From: JABDBK01 sp964453575
GTDB taxonomy: Bacteria > Pseudomonadota > Gammaproteobacteria > DSM-16500
Direction: 5' to 3'
Assembly (NCBI GenBank): GCA_964453575.1
Contig: CAYVRW010000004.1
Span: forward strand, 1 to 50,693
Length of the DNA: 50,693 bases
In this document: in pieces, positions 40,837 to 49,027 of the stretch
Numbering within the stretch: the first letter of the stretch is position 1
How the letters are laid out: each line of letters starts with the position of its first letter
Made by a program: the position numbers and the translations under genes
Notes under the pieces: generated by a model
What the model saw: the letters and a program-made list of their open reading frames with translations, nothing else
Database searches by the model: none
Told to the model about the DNA's origin: nothing

Positions 40837-41060
40837 TAACTATAATCCTCAAAATCATCCAATGGCTCATTAAAGTCATCACTCATACGTACCAGACCTT
40901 TTGAAAGTCCAATGCGACGTTTATGATGCTCTTTTTCAATAGGCACTAATTTAATAATAGGTTTGTTATCTCTCGCTATGACCACTTCCTCTCCCAGCAA
41001 AGCTTTTTTAATTAATTCAGAAAGATGGGCTTTAGCAGTATGAATGTTTACTTGAGTCAT
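40836..41060 (-). CDS. Phd/YefM-type antitoxin
   Basis: 74 residues from the ATG at 41060, which lies 5 bases after a perfect AGGAGG; an in-frame GTG two codons earlier is too close to that site. 'MTQVNIHTAKAHLSELIKKA' and 'GEEVVIARDNKPIIKLVPI' are the Phd DNA-binding fold; the acidic C-terminus ('DDFNEPLDDFEDYS') is the toxin-neutralising tail. Autoregulated through the palindrome at 41072-41098. Confidence 0.92.
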   Translation of the reverse strand: MTQVNIHTAKAHLSELIKKALLGEEVVIARDNKPIIKLVPIEKEHHKRRIGLSKGLVRMSDDFNEPLDDFEDYS

Positions 41061-41071
41061 ATACACCTCCT

Positions 41072-41098
41072 AATATAGTCATTTTACATGACTATATT
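41072..41098. promoter_or_regulatory. Perfect palindromic operator of the Phd/PIN pair
   Basis: AATATAGTCAT / ATGACTATATT, 11-base arms with no mismatch and a 5-base spacer, 11 bases upstream of the antitoxin ATG. Matches the way Phd dimers repress their own promoter. Confidence 0.8.
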
Positions 41099-41105
41099 CC
41101 ATAAA

Positions 41106-42434
41106 TCAAGCGTTGGAAGTGCCTGATGCCAATTTTTTGACAGCATGATTATCCATGAAAGTCTCATCTATTTCTGTAAGACGCTTCGCTAATTGACGCC
41201 GCCACTGAGGGTTTACGCCATTTTTCTCATGTGCTTGAGAAAATATATCCTTTTGTAACATTTCATGACAACTTGCTCTATACTCAGCGATATTATTATT
41301 TTGCAAAAAATAATCTAAAATATTTATGTTTGTAAAGTAATCGCATATTCCTTTTTGAATGGCTTCAATAAATTGTATTTTTACCGACGTATACGGTTTT
41401 TTAAATAAGGAATGACTCGATCGATAATGCAAATAAGGTTCTTTTATATGGTCTTCATAAATTTGTTCATATTTTTTGGGGTGATTAGCACTCTTAATTA
41501 TTCCCTGTAAACAAACGCTAACCTCTTTTTTATCAAGGCTTAAATGTTTGGCAGCTTTAAGTAATTTACTGGGAGCTTCGTTGCACAATTTCTCGAAATC
41601 GTTTTTGTCAAAAAACCAAAGCTCACTTGTATAACCAAATTTTTTCAATACATTTAAACTTTTTAATGTGTCGGCAACGCCATCCCTTCCATATTTTGTC
41701 ACAAAGAAACTTAATGTTTCTGGATCTGGATGTATGCAAGCACAAAGTATAGGGTTAATATTTATTCTCATATCAGAGAAATTCCAACCATAGTGGTCAC
41801 TGTAAAAAATGCTATACCGATAATGAAAAAGTTTAATACCTAGCTCTTTAATCATCTCTAAGGGAAATTTAAAAGCAATTAAACGCATTAAATAGTTGCC
41901 GTCAGGTATTTTAACATAAGGAAATAATTCTCTAATTACATCAACATTTTTAGGATTCAGATATATGTCATTTAGTAAGCTCGTCACATTATTATTACTC
42001 TGAATAGAACAGTAGAATGCAATACATTTTTTTATTAAATTAAAATCCAATGTCGATGTCTCCGGATCGTATTCGAGAATAGCTTTACGGAATAAATGAC
42101 TGAAATTCCCACACAAATCAAAATACTTAGTTTGATAAGCTCGGGGTGTTTCTTCAGCTACTGTAATATCAATGGTGGTTGAACCAACTTCCTCAAGTGT
42201 ACGTGCCAACTCTTGCAATAATGCCTTGTAACCCTGCATTGCTTTATACTTTGCAGGTCTTTGAATACGCACTTGGTCATACAGGTTAGTAGATGAGGAT
42301 TCACTAAGTTCTTTCAACTGATCAAGAGGAAGATAATCTAATATTATTTTTTCGAGATCAGGATTAAAAGAAGGAGTAAAAGGCACAGATGGAGCATGGG
42401 TTTGTTTATTATGTTTAAATAATCTACTAAGCAT
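41106..42434 (-). CDS. Effector-like orphan protein with F-box-like N-terminus
   Basis: 442 residues from the ATG at 42434, chosen for AAGGAATG upstream; the longer frame to 42626 would overlap kdsB and lacks a ribosome site. Residues about 25-45 ('FNPDLEKIILDYLPLDQLKE') fit an F-box-like motif (L-x-x-I-I-x-x-Y-L-P-x-x-x-L). The rest is helical, with regions like 'NVDVIRELFPYVKIPDGNYL' reminiscent of degenerate ankyrins, but no repeat is clear. No signal peptide. Probably a secreted effector; host target unknown. Confidence 0.68.
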   Translation of the reverse strand: MLSRLFKHNKQTHAPSVPFTPSFNPDLEKIILDYLPLDQLKELSESSSTNLYDQVRIQRPAKYKAMQGYKALLQELARTLEEVGSTTIDITVAEETPRAYQTKYFDLCGNFSHLFRKAILEYDPETSTLDFNLIKKCIAFYCSIQSNNNVTSLLNDIYLNPKNVDVIRELFPYVKIPDGNYLMRLIAFKFPLEMIKELGIKLFHYRYSIFYSDHYGWNFSDMRININPILCACIHPDPETLSFFVTKYGRDGVADTLKSLNVLKKFGYTSELWFFDKNDFEKLCNEAPSKLLKAAKHLSLDKKEVSVCLQGIIKSANHPKKYEQIYEDHIKEPYLHYRSSHSLFKKPYTSVKIQFIEAIQKGICDYFTNINILDYFLQNNNIAEYRASCHEMLQKDIFSQAHEKNGVNPQWRRQLAKRLTEIDETFMDNHAVKKLASGTSNA

Positions 42435-42533
42435 TTCACATTCCTTATTATTATAATTAGAGAAAAACATCGTGGCATTATTGGCACAACTCATATAAAA
42501 TACAACAATTTTTAACATATGAAGACAACAACC

Positions 42534-43259
42534 ATGCACATTCTCTGCGTTATCCCCAGTCGAATTAGCTCTACTCGCCTGCCGCGTAAACCTTTGCTGC
42601 CTATACAAGGCAAGCCTATGATTCAATGGGTATATGAGAATGCTTCGCGCTGCAAGATATTATCTGAGGTGGTAGTAGCAACTGACAGCGAAGAAATAGC
42701 TGCTATTATCAAAAAAATAGGCGGGAAATATTTATTAACCGACCCTAATCTTCCTACGGGGTCTGATCGGGTGGCGGCGGTGGCTGAGCATTATCCGCAA
42801 GCTGATGTGATCATCAATTTACAAGGCGATGAACCTTTCATCAGACCTGAAATGCTAGAAACCCTAGTTGCACCGTATTTGGCAGGCGAAACCCCAGATA
42901 TGACGACGCTTGCCTATCCTCTCGATATGGCACTACACCATGATGCTGGCGCGGTTAAAGTGGTCACCGATTTAAAAGGGAATGCGCTTTATTTCTCGCG
43001 CGCGCCTATCCCTTATTTCCGAACATCCAGCACAGCGCCTGTTTATCATCATATGGGCTTATATGCATTTCGCCGTGATTTTTTATTGCATTACACTAAA
43101 TTACCGCAAACACCTTTAGAAAAGACCGAAGCCTTGGAACAAATGCGTGCGCTTGAACATGGTTATAACATTCGGGTTTGTTTAACTGAGAGCAAAACAT
43201 TGGAAATTAATACTCAAGAAGAATATGAAAGAGCACAAGAGTTTGTTTATTCCGATTAA
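42534..43259 (+). CDS. kdsB: 3-deoxy-manno-octulosonate cytidylyltransferase
   Basis: 241 residues; activates KDO as CMP-KDO for lipopolysaccharide core synthesis. 'CVIPSRISSTRLPRKPLLPI', 'VVVATDSEEIAAIIKKIGG', 'LPTGSDRVAAVAEH', 'VIINLQGDEPFIRPEML', 'YFSRAPIPYFR', 'HHMGLYAFRRDFL', 'ALEQMRALEHGYNIRV'. The ATG at 42534 fits the family start; one five codons earlier (42519) is possible. Followed 20 bases later by murI. Confidence 0.95.
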   Translation: MHILCVIPSRISSTRLPRKPLLPIQGKPMIQWVYENASRCKILSEVVVATDSEEIAAIIKKIGGKYLLTDPNLPTGSDRVAAVAEHYPQADVIINLQGDEPFIRPEMLETLVAPYLAGETPDMTTLAYPLDMALHHDAGAVKVVTDLKGNALYFSRAPIPYFRTSSTAPVYHHMGLYAFRRDFLLHYTKLPQTPLEKTEALEQMRALEHGYNIRVCLTESKTLEINTQEEYERAQEFVYSD

Positions 43260-43279
43260 CTTCGCTATCATACTGCCCT

Positions 43280-44086
43280 ATGACAACTAAATCTGATCCT
43301 ATAGGCATATTCGATAGCGGCATTGGCGGGCTTACCGTCGCGCAGGCTATCGTGACACAATTACCCAAAGAAGACATCGTCTACTTTGGTGACACGGCAC
43401 ACATGCCCTATGGTGAAAAATCGACCTCAGCCATTCAAGCCTATTCAGTTAAAATTGCCGATATGCTGCTAAAACAGCATTGCAAACTTATTTTAATTGC
43501 TTGTTATTCTGCTACTTCTGCTGCCTTCGATTTAGTTAAAGAATATGTAGGAACACAAGCCATTGTTATGAATGTGATTGATCCTATGATACATCACATA
43601 GAACATCATTTTGTAAATAAGCGCTTGGGACTGATAGGTACCCGTCAAACTGTTAATTCCAATGTTTATAAAAAGAAAATTGATGCACTTAATAATGGCG
43701 TTCAATTGACCTCACTTGCCACTAATTTATTGGCATCGGCTATCGAGGAATTTGGTGATAATAGCGTGATTGACAGCTTGCTTACTGAATACTTGTCCCA
43801 TCATTCTTTGAAAGAAATTGAAGCGCTTATTTTAGCGTGCACGCATTATCCTGTGGTGAAAAATAAAATAGCTCAGTTTTTCAATCAACGCATCACGATT
43901 ATTGATCCTTCTTTTGCGGTTGCCGAGGCGGTAACCAAACGCCTAGAAGCTGACCGTTTGCTTAATGATGAAGGAAAAGGGAATAAACATTTTTATGTGT
44001 CGGATTATACGGAATCATTCGCCTCGGGAACTAAGATATTTTTCGAAGAAAAAATTAGTTTAGAACATTATCCCTTGTGGGAATAA
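43280..44086 (+). CDS. murI: Glutamate racemase
   Basis: 268 residues; makes D-glutamate for peptidoglycan. 'IGIFDSGIGGLTVAQAI', 'YFGDTAHMPYGEKS', first catalytic Cys in 'LIACYSATSAAFDL' (usual form is ACNTA, so the Asn is replaced by Tyr), second Cys in 'LILACTHYPVVKN'. Length and order are normal. One base separates its stop from the rlmJ ATG region, implying an operon kdsB-murI-rlmJ. Confidence 0.92.
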   Translation: MTTKSDPIGIFDSGIGGLTVAQAIVTQLPKEDIVYFGDTAHMPYGEKSTSAIQAYSVKIADMLLKQHCKLILIACYSATSAAFDLVKEYVGTQAIVMNVIDPMIHHIEHHFVNKRLGLIGTRQTVNSNVYKKKIDALNNGVQLTSLATNLLASAIEEFGDNSVIDSLLTEYLSHHSLKEIEALILACTHYPVVKNKIAQFFNQRITIIDPSFAVAEAVTKRLEADRLLNDEGKGNKHFYVSDYTESFASGTKIFFEEKISLEHYPLWE

Positions 44087-44087
44087 T

Positions 44088-44912
44088 ATGAATTACAGTC
44101 ATTCCTATCACGCTGGCAATTTTGCTGATGTTTTTAAGCACGCTATTTTAGTGTCGCTCATTCAATCCATGCAGCGCAAAGAAAATGGTTTTTGTTTTGT
44201 GGACACGCATGCAGGGGCTGGGCTTTATGATTTGTCGTCAGCTGAAGCACAAAAAAGCAAAGAATATGCATCGGGAATTAAATTATTACTCTCATGTCAT
44301 GACCGTTTTACCGATTATCTAGCATGCGTAAAAAAAGTTAATCACGAACCTAAATTACGTTATTACCCTGGATCACCCACCATCGCCCGATCACTACTTC
44401 GCTCTCAAGACCGCATGGTGCTGGCTGACTTACATCCGCAAATTTATCGCACACTCAAAGAGCGTTTTGCCCATGATAAACAAGTGGGGGTTCATCATTT
44501 AGATGGCTATCAAAGCTTAAAAGCTTTTTTGCCGCCTAAAGAACGACGTGCATTGATTTTAATAGACCCGCCCTATGAAAAATCCGATGAATTGACGTAT
44601 ATTGCAACCACGCTGCCCGCCCTATTAAAACGCTTTGCGACAGGGGTTTATGCTATTTGGTATCCCATCAAAGACCGAGCGCCTATTGAGCGTTTTTATC
44701 AGACATTAAGAAAGAATATTGAACAACCTATATTGATTGCTGAGCTTAGCATTTACCCTGAAACCAGTGCCCAACATCTTAATGGTTGCGGTATGCTAAT
44801 TATTAACCCTCCCTGGCAACTTTCTGATCAAATAAATGACTATTTACCGCAATTGTGGTCAATATTAAGCCCGAACGGCCTAGGACAACAGCGTATTTTC
44901 ACCTTAACTTAA
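44088..44912 (+). CDS. rlmJ: 23S rRNA (adenine(2030)-N6)-methyltransferase
   Basis: 274 residues. 'MNYSHSYHAGNFADVFKHAI' is the invariant RlmJ start, 'THAGAGLYDL' the SAM-binding region and 'LILIDPPYEKSDE' the catalytic DPPY motif for N6-adenine methylation. Ends 'NGCGMLIINPPWQL' and 'LGQQRI' as in the family. A terminator overlaps its stop codon. Confidence 0.95.
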   Translation: MNYSHSYHAGNFADVFKHAILVSLIQSMQRKENGFCFVDTHAGAGLYDLSSAEAQKSKEYASGIKLLLSCHDRFTDYLACVKKVNHEPKLRYYPGSPTIARSLLRSQDRMVLADLHPQIYRTLKERFAHDKQVGVHHLDGYQSLKAFLPPKERRALILIDPPYEKSDELTYIATTLPALLKRFATGVYAIWYPIKDRAPIERFYQTLRKNIEQPILIAELSIYPETSAQHLNGCGMLIINPPWQLSDQINDYLPQLWSILSPNGLGQQRIFTLT

Positions 44913-44933
44913 TAAAAAATAAGTTAATTTTTT
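44904..44933 (+). terminator. Rho-independent terminator of rlmJ
   Basis: TTAACTTA / TAAGTTAA stem (44904-44911, 44920-44927) with 8-base loop and a following T6 run. The stem includes the rlmJ stop codon. Confidence 0.72.
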
Positions 44934-45050
44934 ATATCACTATGCAATCAAAAGCTTATCTCAGAGTCCCAATTTACCGATAGAAGACTGTGTTAATATC
45001 AGTAATGTAGCTAATAATTATTCAAAATCAAAACGAGAGGAGAGGGTGCC

Positions 45051-45257
45051 ATGAGAAATCTAATAGCAATATTGGTCCTTGTTTTAGCAACCTCATCAAT
45101 CACAGGCTGTACCACAGGCCAAAGACAAGCTGCAGGTATTGGCGGCGGCGCTGTCGTTGGCGGTCTTGCTGGTAGTGCTTTAACCGGCGGTAGTGTTGCA
45201 GGAACCGTGGTTGGTGCAGGTTTAGGCGCATGGGGTGGTTACGAACTAACCAGATAA
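45051..45257 (+). CDS. Glycine-zipper lipoprotein (OsmB-like)
   Basis: 68 residues, strong AGGAGAGGG ribosome site. Lipobox 'SITGC', then a Gly-zipper membrane hairpin ('GIGGGAVVGGLAGSALTGGS', 'GTVVGAGLGAWGGYEL'). Similar small lipoproteins (OsmB, SlyB-like) respond to envelope stress; regulation here is not visible. Own terminator follows. Confidence 0.85.
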   Translation: MRNLIAILVLVLATSSITGCTTGQRQAAGIGGGAVVGGLAGSALTGGSVAGTVVGAGLGAWGGYELTR

Positions 45258-45290
45258 CGAGCAACATATAAACGGTTAGTTCGCTTTTCT

Positions 45291-45327
45291 AAGGCAGCAC
45301 AAAGTTTTTTCCGTGTTGCCTTTTTTT
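45291..45327 (+). terminator. Rho-independent terminator of the glycine-zipper lipoprotein
   Basis: AAGGCAGCAC (45291-45300) with GTGTTGCCTT (45313-45322), one G-T pair, 12-base loop, then T-run. Confidence 0.87.
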
Positions 45328-45405
45328 ATATCAGGTGGGCACGCTTCGCTTTCTATTAAACTCCAGTTATACTCTGCACATCCTAATGGACAAAGAGACA
45401 ACACT

Positions 45406-45870
45406 ATGACCCTCAAAATTGGCGATCAAGCACCCGATTTCACCTTGCATTCTGATCAAGATAAGCCCGTTTCGTTAAAAGACTTTCGCGGCAAAAAAGT
45501 CATATTGTATTTTTATCCTAAAGACAACACGCCAGGCTGTACTCGTGAAGCTTGCGATTTTCGTGATTCACTCGCCCAATTTTCCAATGAAAACACCGTG
45601 GTCATAGGTGTTTCCAAAGACAATCCAGAACGCCATCAAAAATTTAAACAAAAATATACCTTACCTTTTACCTTATTAGCGGATGAAAAAGGTGATGTAT
45701 GCGAAGCCTATGGCATTATCAATAAAAAAAGTTTATTCGGCCGGACTTTTTTAGGCATACAACGCTCGACTTTTCTTATTGATGAAAAAGGCAGTATTCG
45801 CGCTCTTTGGCGCAAAGTTAAAGTTACAGGACATATAAAACAGGTGCTCGATGAACTCAACCAATATTAA
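45406..45870 (+). CDS. bcp: Thioredoxin-dependent thiol peroxidase (Bcp, PrxQ type)
   Basis: 154 residues from the ATG at 45406 ('MTLKIGDQAPDFTLHSDQDK'), the family start; the longer frame begins inside the upstream terminator. Peroxidatic Cys and resolving Cys in 'YPKDNTPGCTREACDFRD' (C-x4-C), then 'VVIGVSKDNPERHQKFKQKY' and 'STFLIDEKGSIRALWRKVKV'. Reduces peroxides in the cytoplasm. Overlaps proS by 20 bases. Confidence 0.95.
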   Translation: MTLKIGDQAPDFTLHSDQDKPVSLKDFRGKKVILYFYPKDNTPGCTREACDFRDSLAQFSNENTVVIGVSKDNPERHQKFKQKYTLPFTLLADEKGDVCEAYGIINKKSLFGRTFLGIQRSTFLIDEKGSIRALWRKVKVTGHIKQVLDELNQY

Positions 45871-47365
45871 ACAAACCGCAAAAACAGCTATTACTCCTAC
45901 ACGCGCAGAAGATTATCCCGAATGGTATCAACAAGTCATTAAAGCCGCTGACCTTGCAGAAAACTCTCCTGTGCGCGGCTGCATGACCATCAAACCTTGG
46001 GGTTATGCCATATGGGAAAATATTCAACGTATATTAGATGATCAACTGAAAGCCACAGGCCATAAAAACGCTTATTTTCCTATGTTAATTCCTGTGAGTT
46101 TTTTAGAGAAAGAAGCGGCCCATATCGATGGTTTTGCGAAAGAATGCGCGGTTGTCACTCATTGCCGTTTAGTAAATAAAGATGGAAAACTTGTTCCAAC
46201 GAGCCCCCTTGAAGAGCCTTATATTCTTCGCCCTACTTCTGAGACCATCATTGGTGAAGCCTTTTCACGCTGGATTCAATCTCATCGTGACCTGCCTTTA
46301 TTAATCAATCAATGGGCAAACATCATGCGCTGGGAAATGCGCACGCGTATGTTTTTACGTACTTCCGAATTTTTATGGCAAGAAGGCCATACCGCCCATG
46401 CAACACCCGCTGATGCCATGGCTGAAACGTTAAAAATACTCGATTTATATACTGCTTTTGTTGAAAATTATTTAGCTATGCCTGTGATCAAAGGGGAAAA
46501 ATCGGAAAGTGAAAGATTCCCTGGCGCTGTTAATACTTATTGTATTGAAGCCATGATGCAGGATAAAAAAGCACTTCAAGCCGGAACGTCGCATTATTTG
46601 GGGCAAAATTTTTCTAAAGCTTTCAATATTAAATTTTCTAATGATAAAGGCGTTGAAGAATACACTTACACCACTTCATGGGGTGTTTCTACACGTTTAA
46701 TTGGCGGTCTTATCATGACGCATAGCGATGATAACGGTTTAGTATTGCCGCCTAAACTTGCCCCGCTGCATGTGGTTATTTTGCCTATGATACATAAAGA
46801 AGAACAACGTGCCGATATCATGGCTTATTGCGAACAATTGGCCAATGATTTGCGCCAGGTTTATTTCGATCATAGGCCGCTTGCCGTTGAAATTGATACT
46901 CGCGAATTAACCGGAGGTGAAAAAGCCTGGAGCTGGGTAAAGAAAGGTGTGCCTATTCGCGTGGAAGTGGGTGGCAAAGAACTGCAAAATAATGCGGTTT
47001 TTGTTGGACGTAGAGATAAAGAATACAAAGACCGAGTAAGTATTAATCGTCAACAGTTTATCGATAACATTGTGACAGAACTTAATGACTTACAAGCTGC
47101 ACTCCTTGATCGCGCTCGAGCTTTTCAACAGGAAAACACTAGAATCATTGACAATAAAGCTGATTTTTATGAATTTTTTACAAAATCCGATGGCGGCTTT
47201 GCGCTCGCACACTGGAATGGCGATGCTGGGATTGAAGCCAAGATCAAACAGGATTTAAACGTTACCATACGCTGCATTCCTTTAACTGAAAAGGCTGAAC
47301 CTGGTCAATGTATTTTCAGCGGCGACAAAAGTACGCAACGGGTGATTTTTGCGAAGTCTTACTAA
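45851..47365 (+). CDS. proS: Prolyl-tRNA synthetase, archaeal/eukaryotic (type 3)
   Basis: 504 residues. Class II synthetase of the ProS-3 type: 'EDYPEWYQQVIKAADLAENS', 'PWGYAIWENIQRILD', 'YILRPTSETIIGEAFSRWIQ', 'FLRTSEFLWQEGHTAHATPA', 'TTSWGVSTRLIGGLIMTHSD', 'PIRVEVGGKE', and the short C-terminal zinc-like domain ending 'FAKSY'. It lacks the bacterial editing (INS) insertion between motifs 2 and 3 that most gammaproteobacteria have. AGGTGC precedes the ATG inside bcp. Confidence 0.94.
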   Translation: MNSTNIKQTAKTAITPTRAEDYPEWYQQVIKAADLAENSPVRGCMTIKPWGYAIWENIQRILDDQLKATGHKNAYFPMLIPVSFLEKEAAHIDGFAKECAVVTHCRLVNKDGKLVPTSPLEEPYILRPTSETIIGEAFSRWIQSHRDLPLLINQWANIMRWEMRTRMFLRTSEFLWQEGHTAHATPADAMAETLKILDLYTAFVENYLAMPVIKGEKSESERFPGAVNTYCIEAMMQDKKALQAGTSHYLGQNFSKAFNIKFSNDKGVEEYTYTTSWGVSTRLIGGLIMTHSDDNGLVLPPKLAPLHVVILPMIHKEEQRADIMAYCEQLANDLRQVYFDHRPLAVEIDTRELTGGEKAWSWVKKGVPIRVEVGGKELQNNAVFVGRRDKEYKDRVSINRQQFIDNIVTELNDLQAALLDRARAFQQENTRIIDNKADFYEFFTKSDGGFALAHWNGDAGIEAKIKQDLNVTIRCIPLTEKAEPGQCIFSGDKSTQRVIFAKSY

Positions 47366-47421
47366 ATATGCTAACCTACCCCGCATTCATTTATCCATAA
47401 ACTATGCAATTAGGACTTATT

Positions 47422-48450
47422 ATGCTGAACGAACTTGAATCAACTATTAAACAACTGGCCGCTCATGGAAAAGGCATTCTTGCTGCCGATGAAAGCTCTC
47501 CTACCATTACTAAACGCTTTGCTGCGGTGAATGTGGAATCCACCGAAGAAACCCGCCGTGCTTATCGCGATATGTTGATTAGCACGCCAGGAATTAATGA
47601 ATTCATCGCCGGCATCATTTTATTTGAAGAAACCTTGAATCAAAAAGCCATGGATGGAACACCATTTGCTGAAAAATTAAAAAAGCTAGGCATTGTTCCT
47701 GGCATTAAAGTAGACAAAGGTTTAGTCATACTGCCTAATACCTTCGATGAACAAATTACTCAAGGTTTAGACGGTCTCGCAGAACGTTTAATCGATTACA
47801 AAGCAAAAGGTGCTCGCTTTGCAAAATGGCGTGCTGTTTATGCTATTTCTGATCACCTGCCAAGCATGCTTGCCATTAAAGCCAATGCTGAATGTCTTGC
47901 ACGTTATGCAGCCATATGCCAAGCCAATGGCATCGTCCCCATTGTTGAGCCTGAAGTACTTATCGATGGAACGCACACGCTGCAACGCAGTGCCGAAGTG
48001 AGTGAACAAGTACTTAATGCGGTCTTTCGTGCCTTAAAAAGACATAAAGTCAGATTAGAATACATCGTTTTAAAACCTAGCATGGTTATCAATGGTAAAA
48101 GCTGTCCTGTTAAAGCAAGCGCAGAAGACGTGGCTAAAGCTACTGTTACTGTGCTAAAACGCACAGTGCCCGCTGCTGTTCCTACCATTAATTTCTTGTC
48201 TGGCGGCCAATCATCTGAAGAAGCTACCGCTAATTTAAATGCAATGAATGCGCTTTTCGGCCATCTTCCATGGAATGTCAGCTATTCTTATGCACGCGCA
48301 TTGCAAGACAAACCGATGAAATTATGGCATGGTGACAATCAACAAGTGAAAACTGCTCAGCAAGCCTTTCATCACAGAGCTAAGTTGAACAGTTTAGCGT
48401 CCGTTGGTAAATACACTGCTTCCATGGAAAAGGAAGCCACTGTCGCTTAA
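47422..48450 (+). CDS. Class I fructose-bisphosphate aldolase (eukaryotic-like)
   Basis: 342 residues from the ATG at 47422 (AGGAC upstream). Schiff-base aldolase of glycolysis and gluconeogenesis: 'GKGILAADESSPTITKRFAA', 'INEFIAGIILFEETL', 'GIVPGIKVDKGLV', 'GARFAKWRAVYAI', 'IVPIVEPEVLIDG', 'LEYIVLKPSMVINGKSC' (with the Schiff-base Lys in 'LKPSMV') and 'INFLSGGQSSEEATANLNAM'. The animal/plant-type class I enzyme is scattered among bacteria. Followed at once by a strong terminator. Confidence 0.95.
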   Translation: MLNELESTIKQLAAHGKGILAADESSPTITKRFAAVNVESTEETRRAYRDMLISTPGINEFIAGIILFEETLNQKAMDGTPFAEKLKKLGIVPGIKVDKGLVILPNTFDEQITQGLDGLAERLIDYKAKGARFAKWRAVYAISDHLPSMLAIKANAECLARYAAICQANGIVPIVEPEVLIDGTHTLQRSAEVSEQVLNAVFRALKRHKVRLEYIVLKPSMVINGKSCPVKASAEDVAKATVTVLKRTVPAAVPTINFLSGGQSSEEATANLNAMNALFGHLPWNVSYSYARALQDKPMKLWHGDNQQVKTAQQAFHHRAKLNSLASVGKYTASMEKEATVA

Positions 48451-48458
48451 TGCAATAC

Positions 48459-48492
48459 GTCACCTTGCCATCACGCAAGGTGACATTTTTTT
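48459..48492 (+). terminator. Rho-independent terminator of the aldolase gene
   Basis: Perfect 10-bp stem GTCACCTTGC / GCAAGGTGAC, 6-base loop, then A and seven T. Confidence 0.93.
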
Positions 48493-48516
48493 ATCAATAT
48501 AAATGGAATTTACTTC

Positions 48517-48777
48517 ATGGCAGTCACTATCTTAAATACCCTAGAAGCCAAAGAGCAATTTGCTGATTTAATCAATCGCGTCGCGCATAGCAAAGAGCGT
48601 ATTATCCTGACACGCCGCGGTAAAGAAATTGCTGCTATTATTCCCGTGGAAGATCTGGTTTTACTCCAAGAATCGCAAGATAACCAGGATTTACGTGAAG
48701 CCATTGAAGCGTTAAAAGAAGCGCGTCTGACCGGCACGATAACCCTGCAAAAGTTAAAAGAAGATGTAGGTAGTTAA
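48517..48777 (+). CDS. Phd/YefM-type antitoxin
   Basis: 86 residues. 'VTILNTLEAKEQFADLINRV', 'SKERIILTRRGKEIAAIIPV' and 'EDLVLLQ' are the YefM fold; the C-terminal third is acidic and helical. Three bases separate it from the toxin gene. It is distinct in sequence from the other Phd protein at 40836. Confidence 0.9.
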   Translation: MAVTILNTLEAKEQFADLINRVAHSKERIILTRRGKEIAAIIPVEDLVLLQESQDNQDLREAIEALKEARLTGTITLQKLKEDVGS

Positions 48778-48780
48778 GCT

Positions 48781-49017
48781 GTGACTACTCCATACGATAT
48801 TAAAATTGCCCCCACTGCTTATCAGCAAATACATGCGCTTTCCGCGAAACAAAAACGTCTCGTGATTAAGTTAATTGAAGCATTAGCTGTTAATCCTAGA
48901 CCGCCTGGTGCTGCTAAAATCACGGGGATGACGGGACTTTATAGCGAACAAGTTAATAATGTACGTTTGGTTTATAAAATTGAAGATCAGGAAGTACTGT
49001 TGTTGTTGGTGAAATAA
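48781..49017 (+). CDS. RelE/ParE-type toxin, apparently C-terminally shortened
   Basis: 78 residues from a GTG. 'YDIKIAPTAYQQIHALSAKQ', 'IEALAVNPRPPGAAKITGMT' and 'YSEQVNNVRLVYKIEDQEVL' are clear RelE motifs. The chain stops at 'LLLLVK', where homologues continue with about ten residues (G-H-R-x-x-V-Y) that include residues important for mRNA cleavage. Two stop codons follow directly, so the toxin may be inactive or ParE-like. Co-transcribed with the antitoxin. Confidence 0.87.
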   Translation: MTTPYDIKIAPTAYQQIHALSAKQKRLVIKLIEALAVNPRPPGAAKITGMTGLYSEQVNNVRLVYKIEDQEVLLLLVK

Positions 49018-49027
49018 TAAACACAAC

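Noticed and set aside
42435..42626. Longer N-terminus (64 more residues) for the orphan protein ending at 41106
   Set aside because: It would overlap kdsB by about 100 bases on the other strand, and the ribosome site AAGGAATG supports the ATG at 42434.
45313..45405. Longer N-terminus for the Bcp peroxiredoxin
   Set aside because: It starts inside the upstream terminator stem and is not part of the family; the ATG at 45406 fits.
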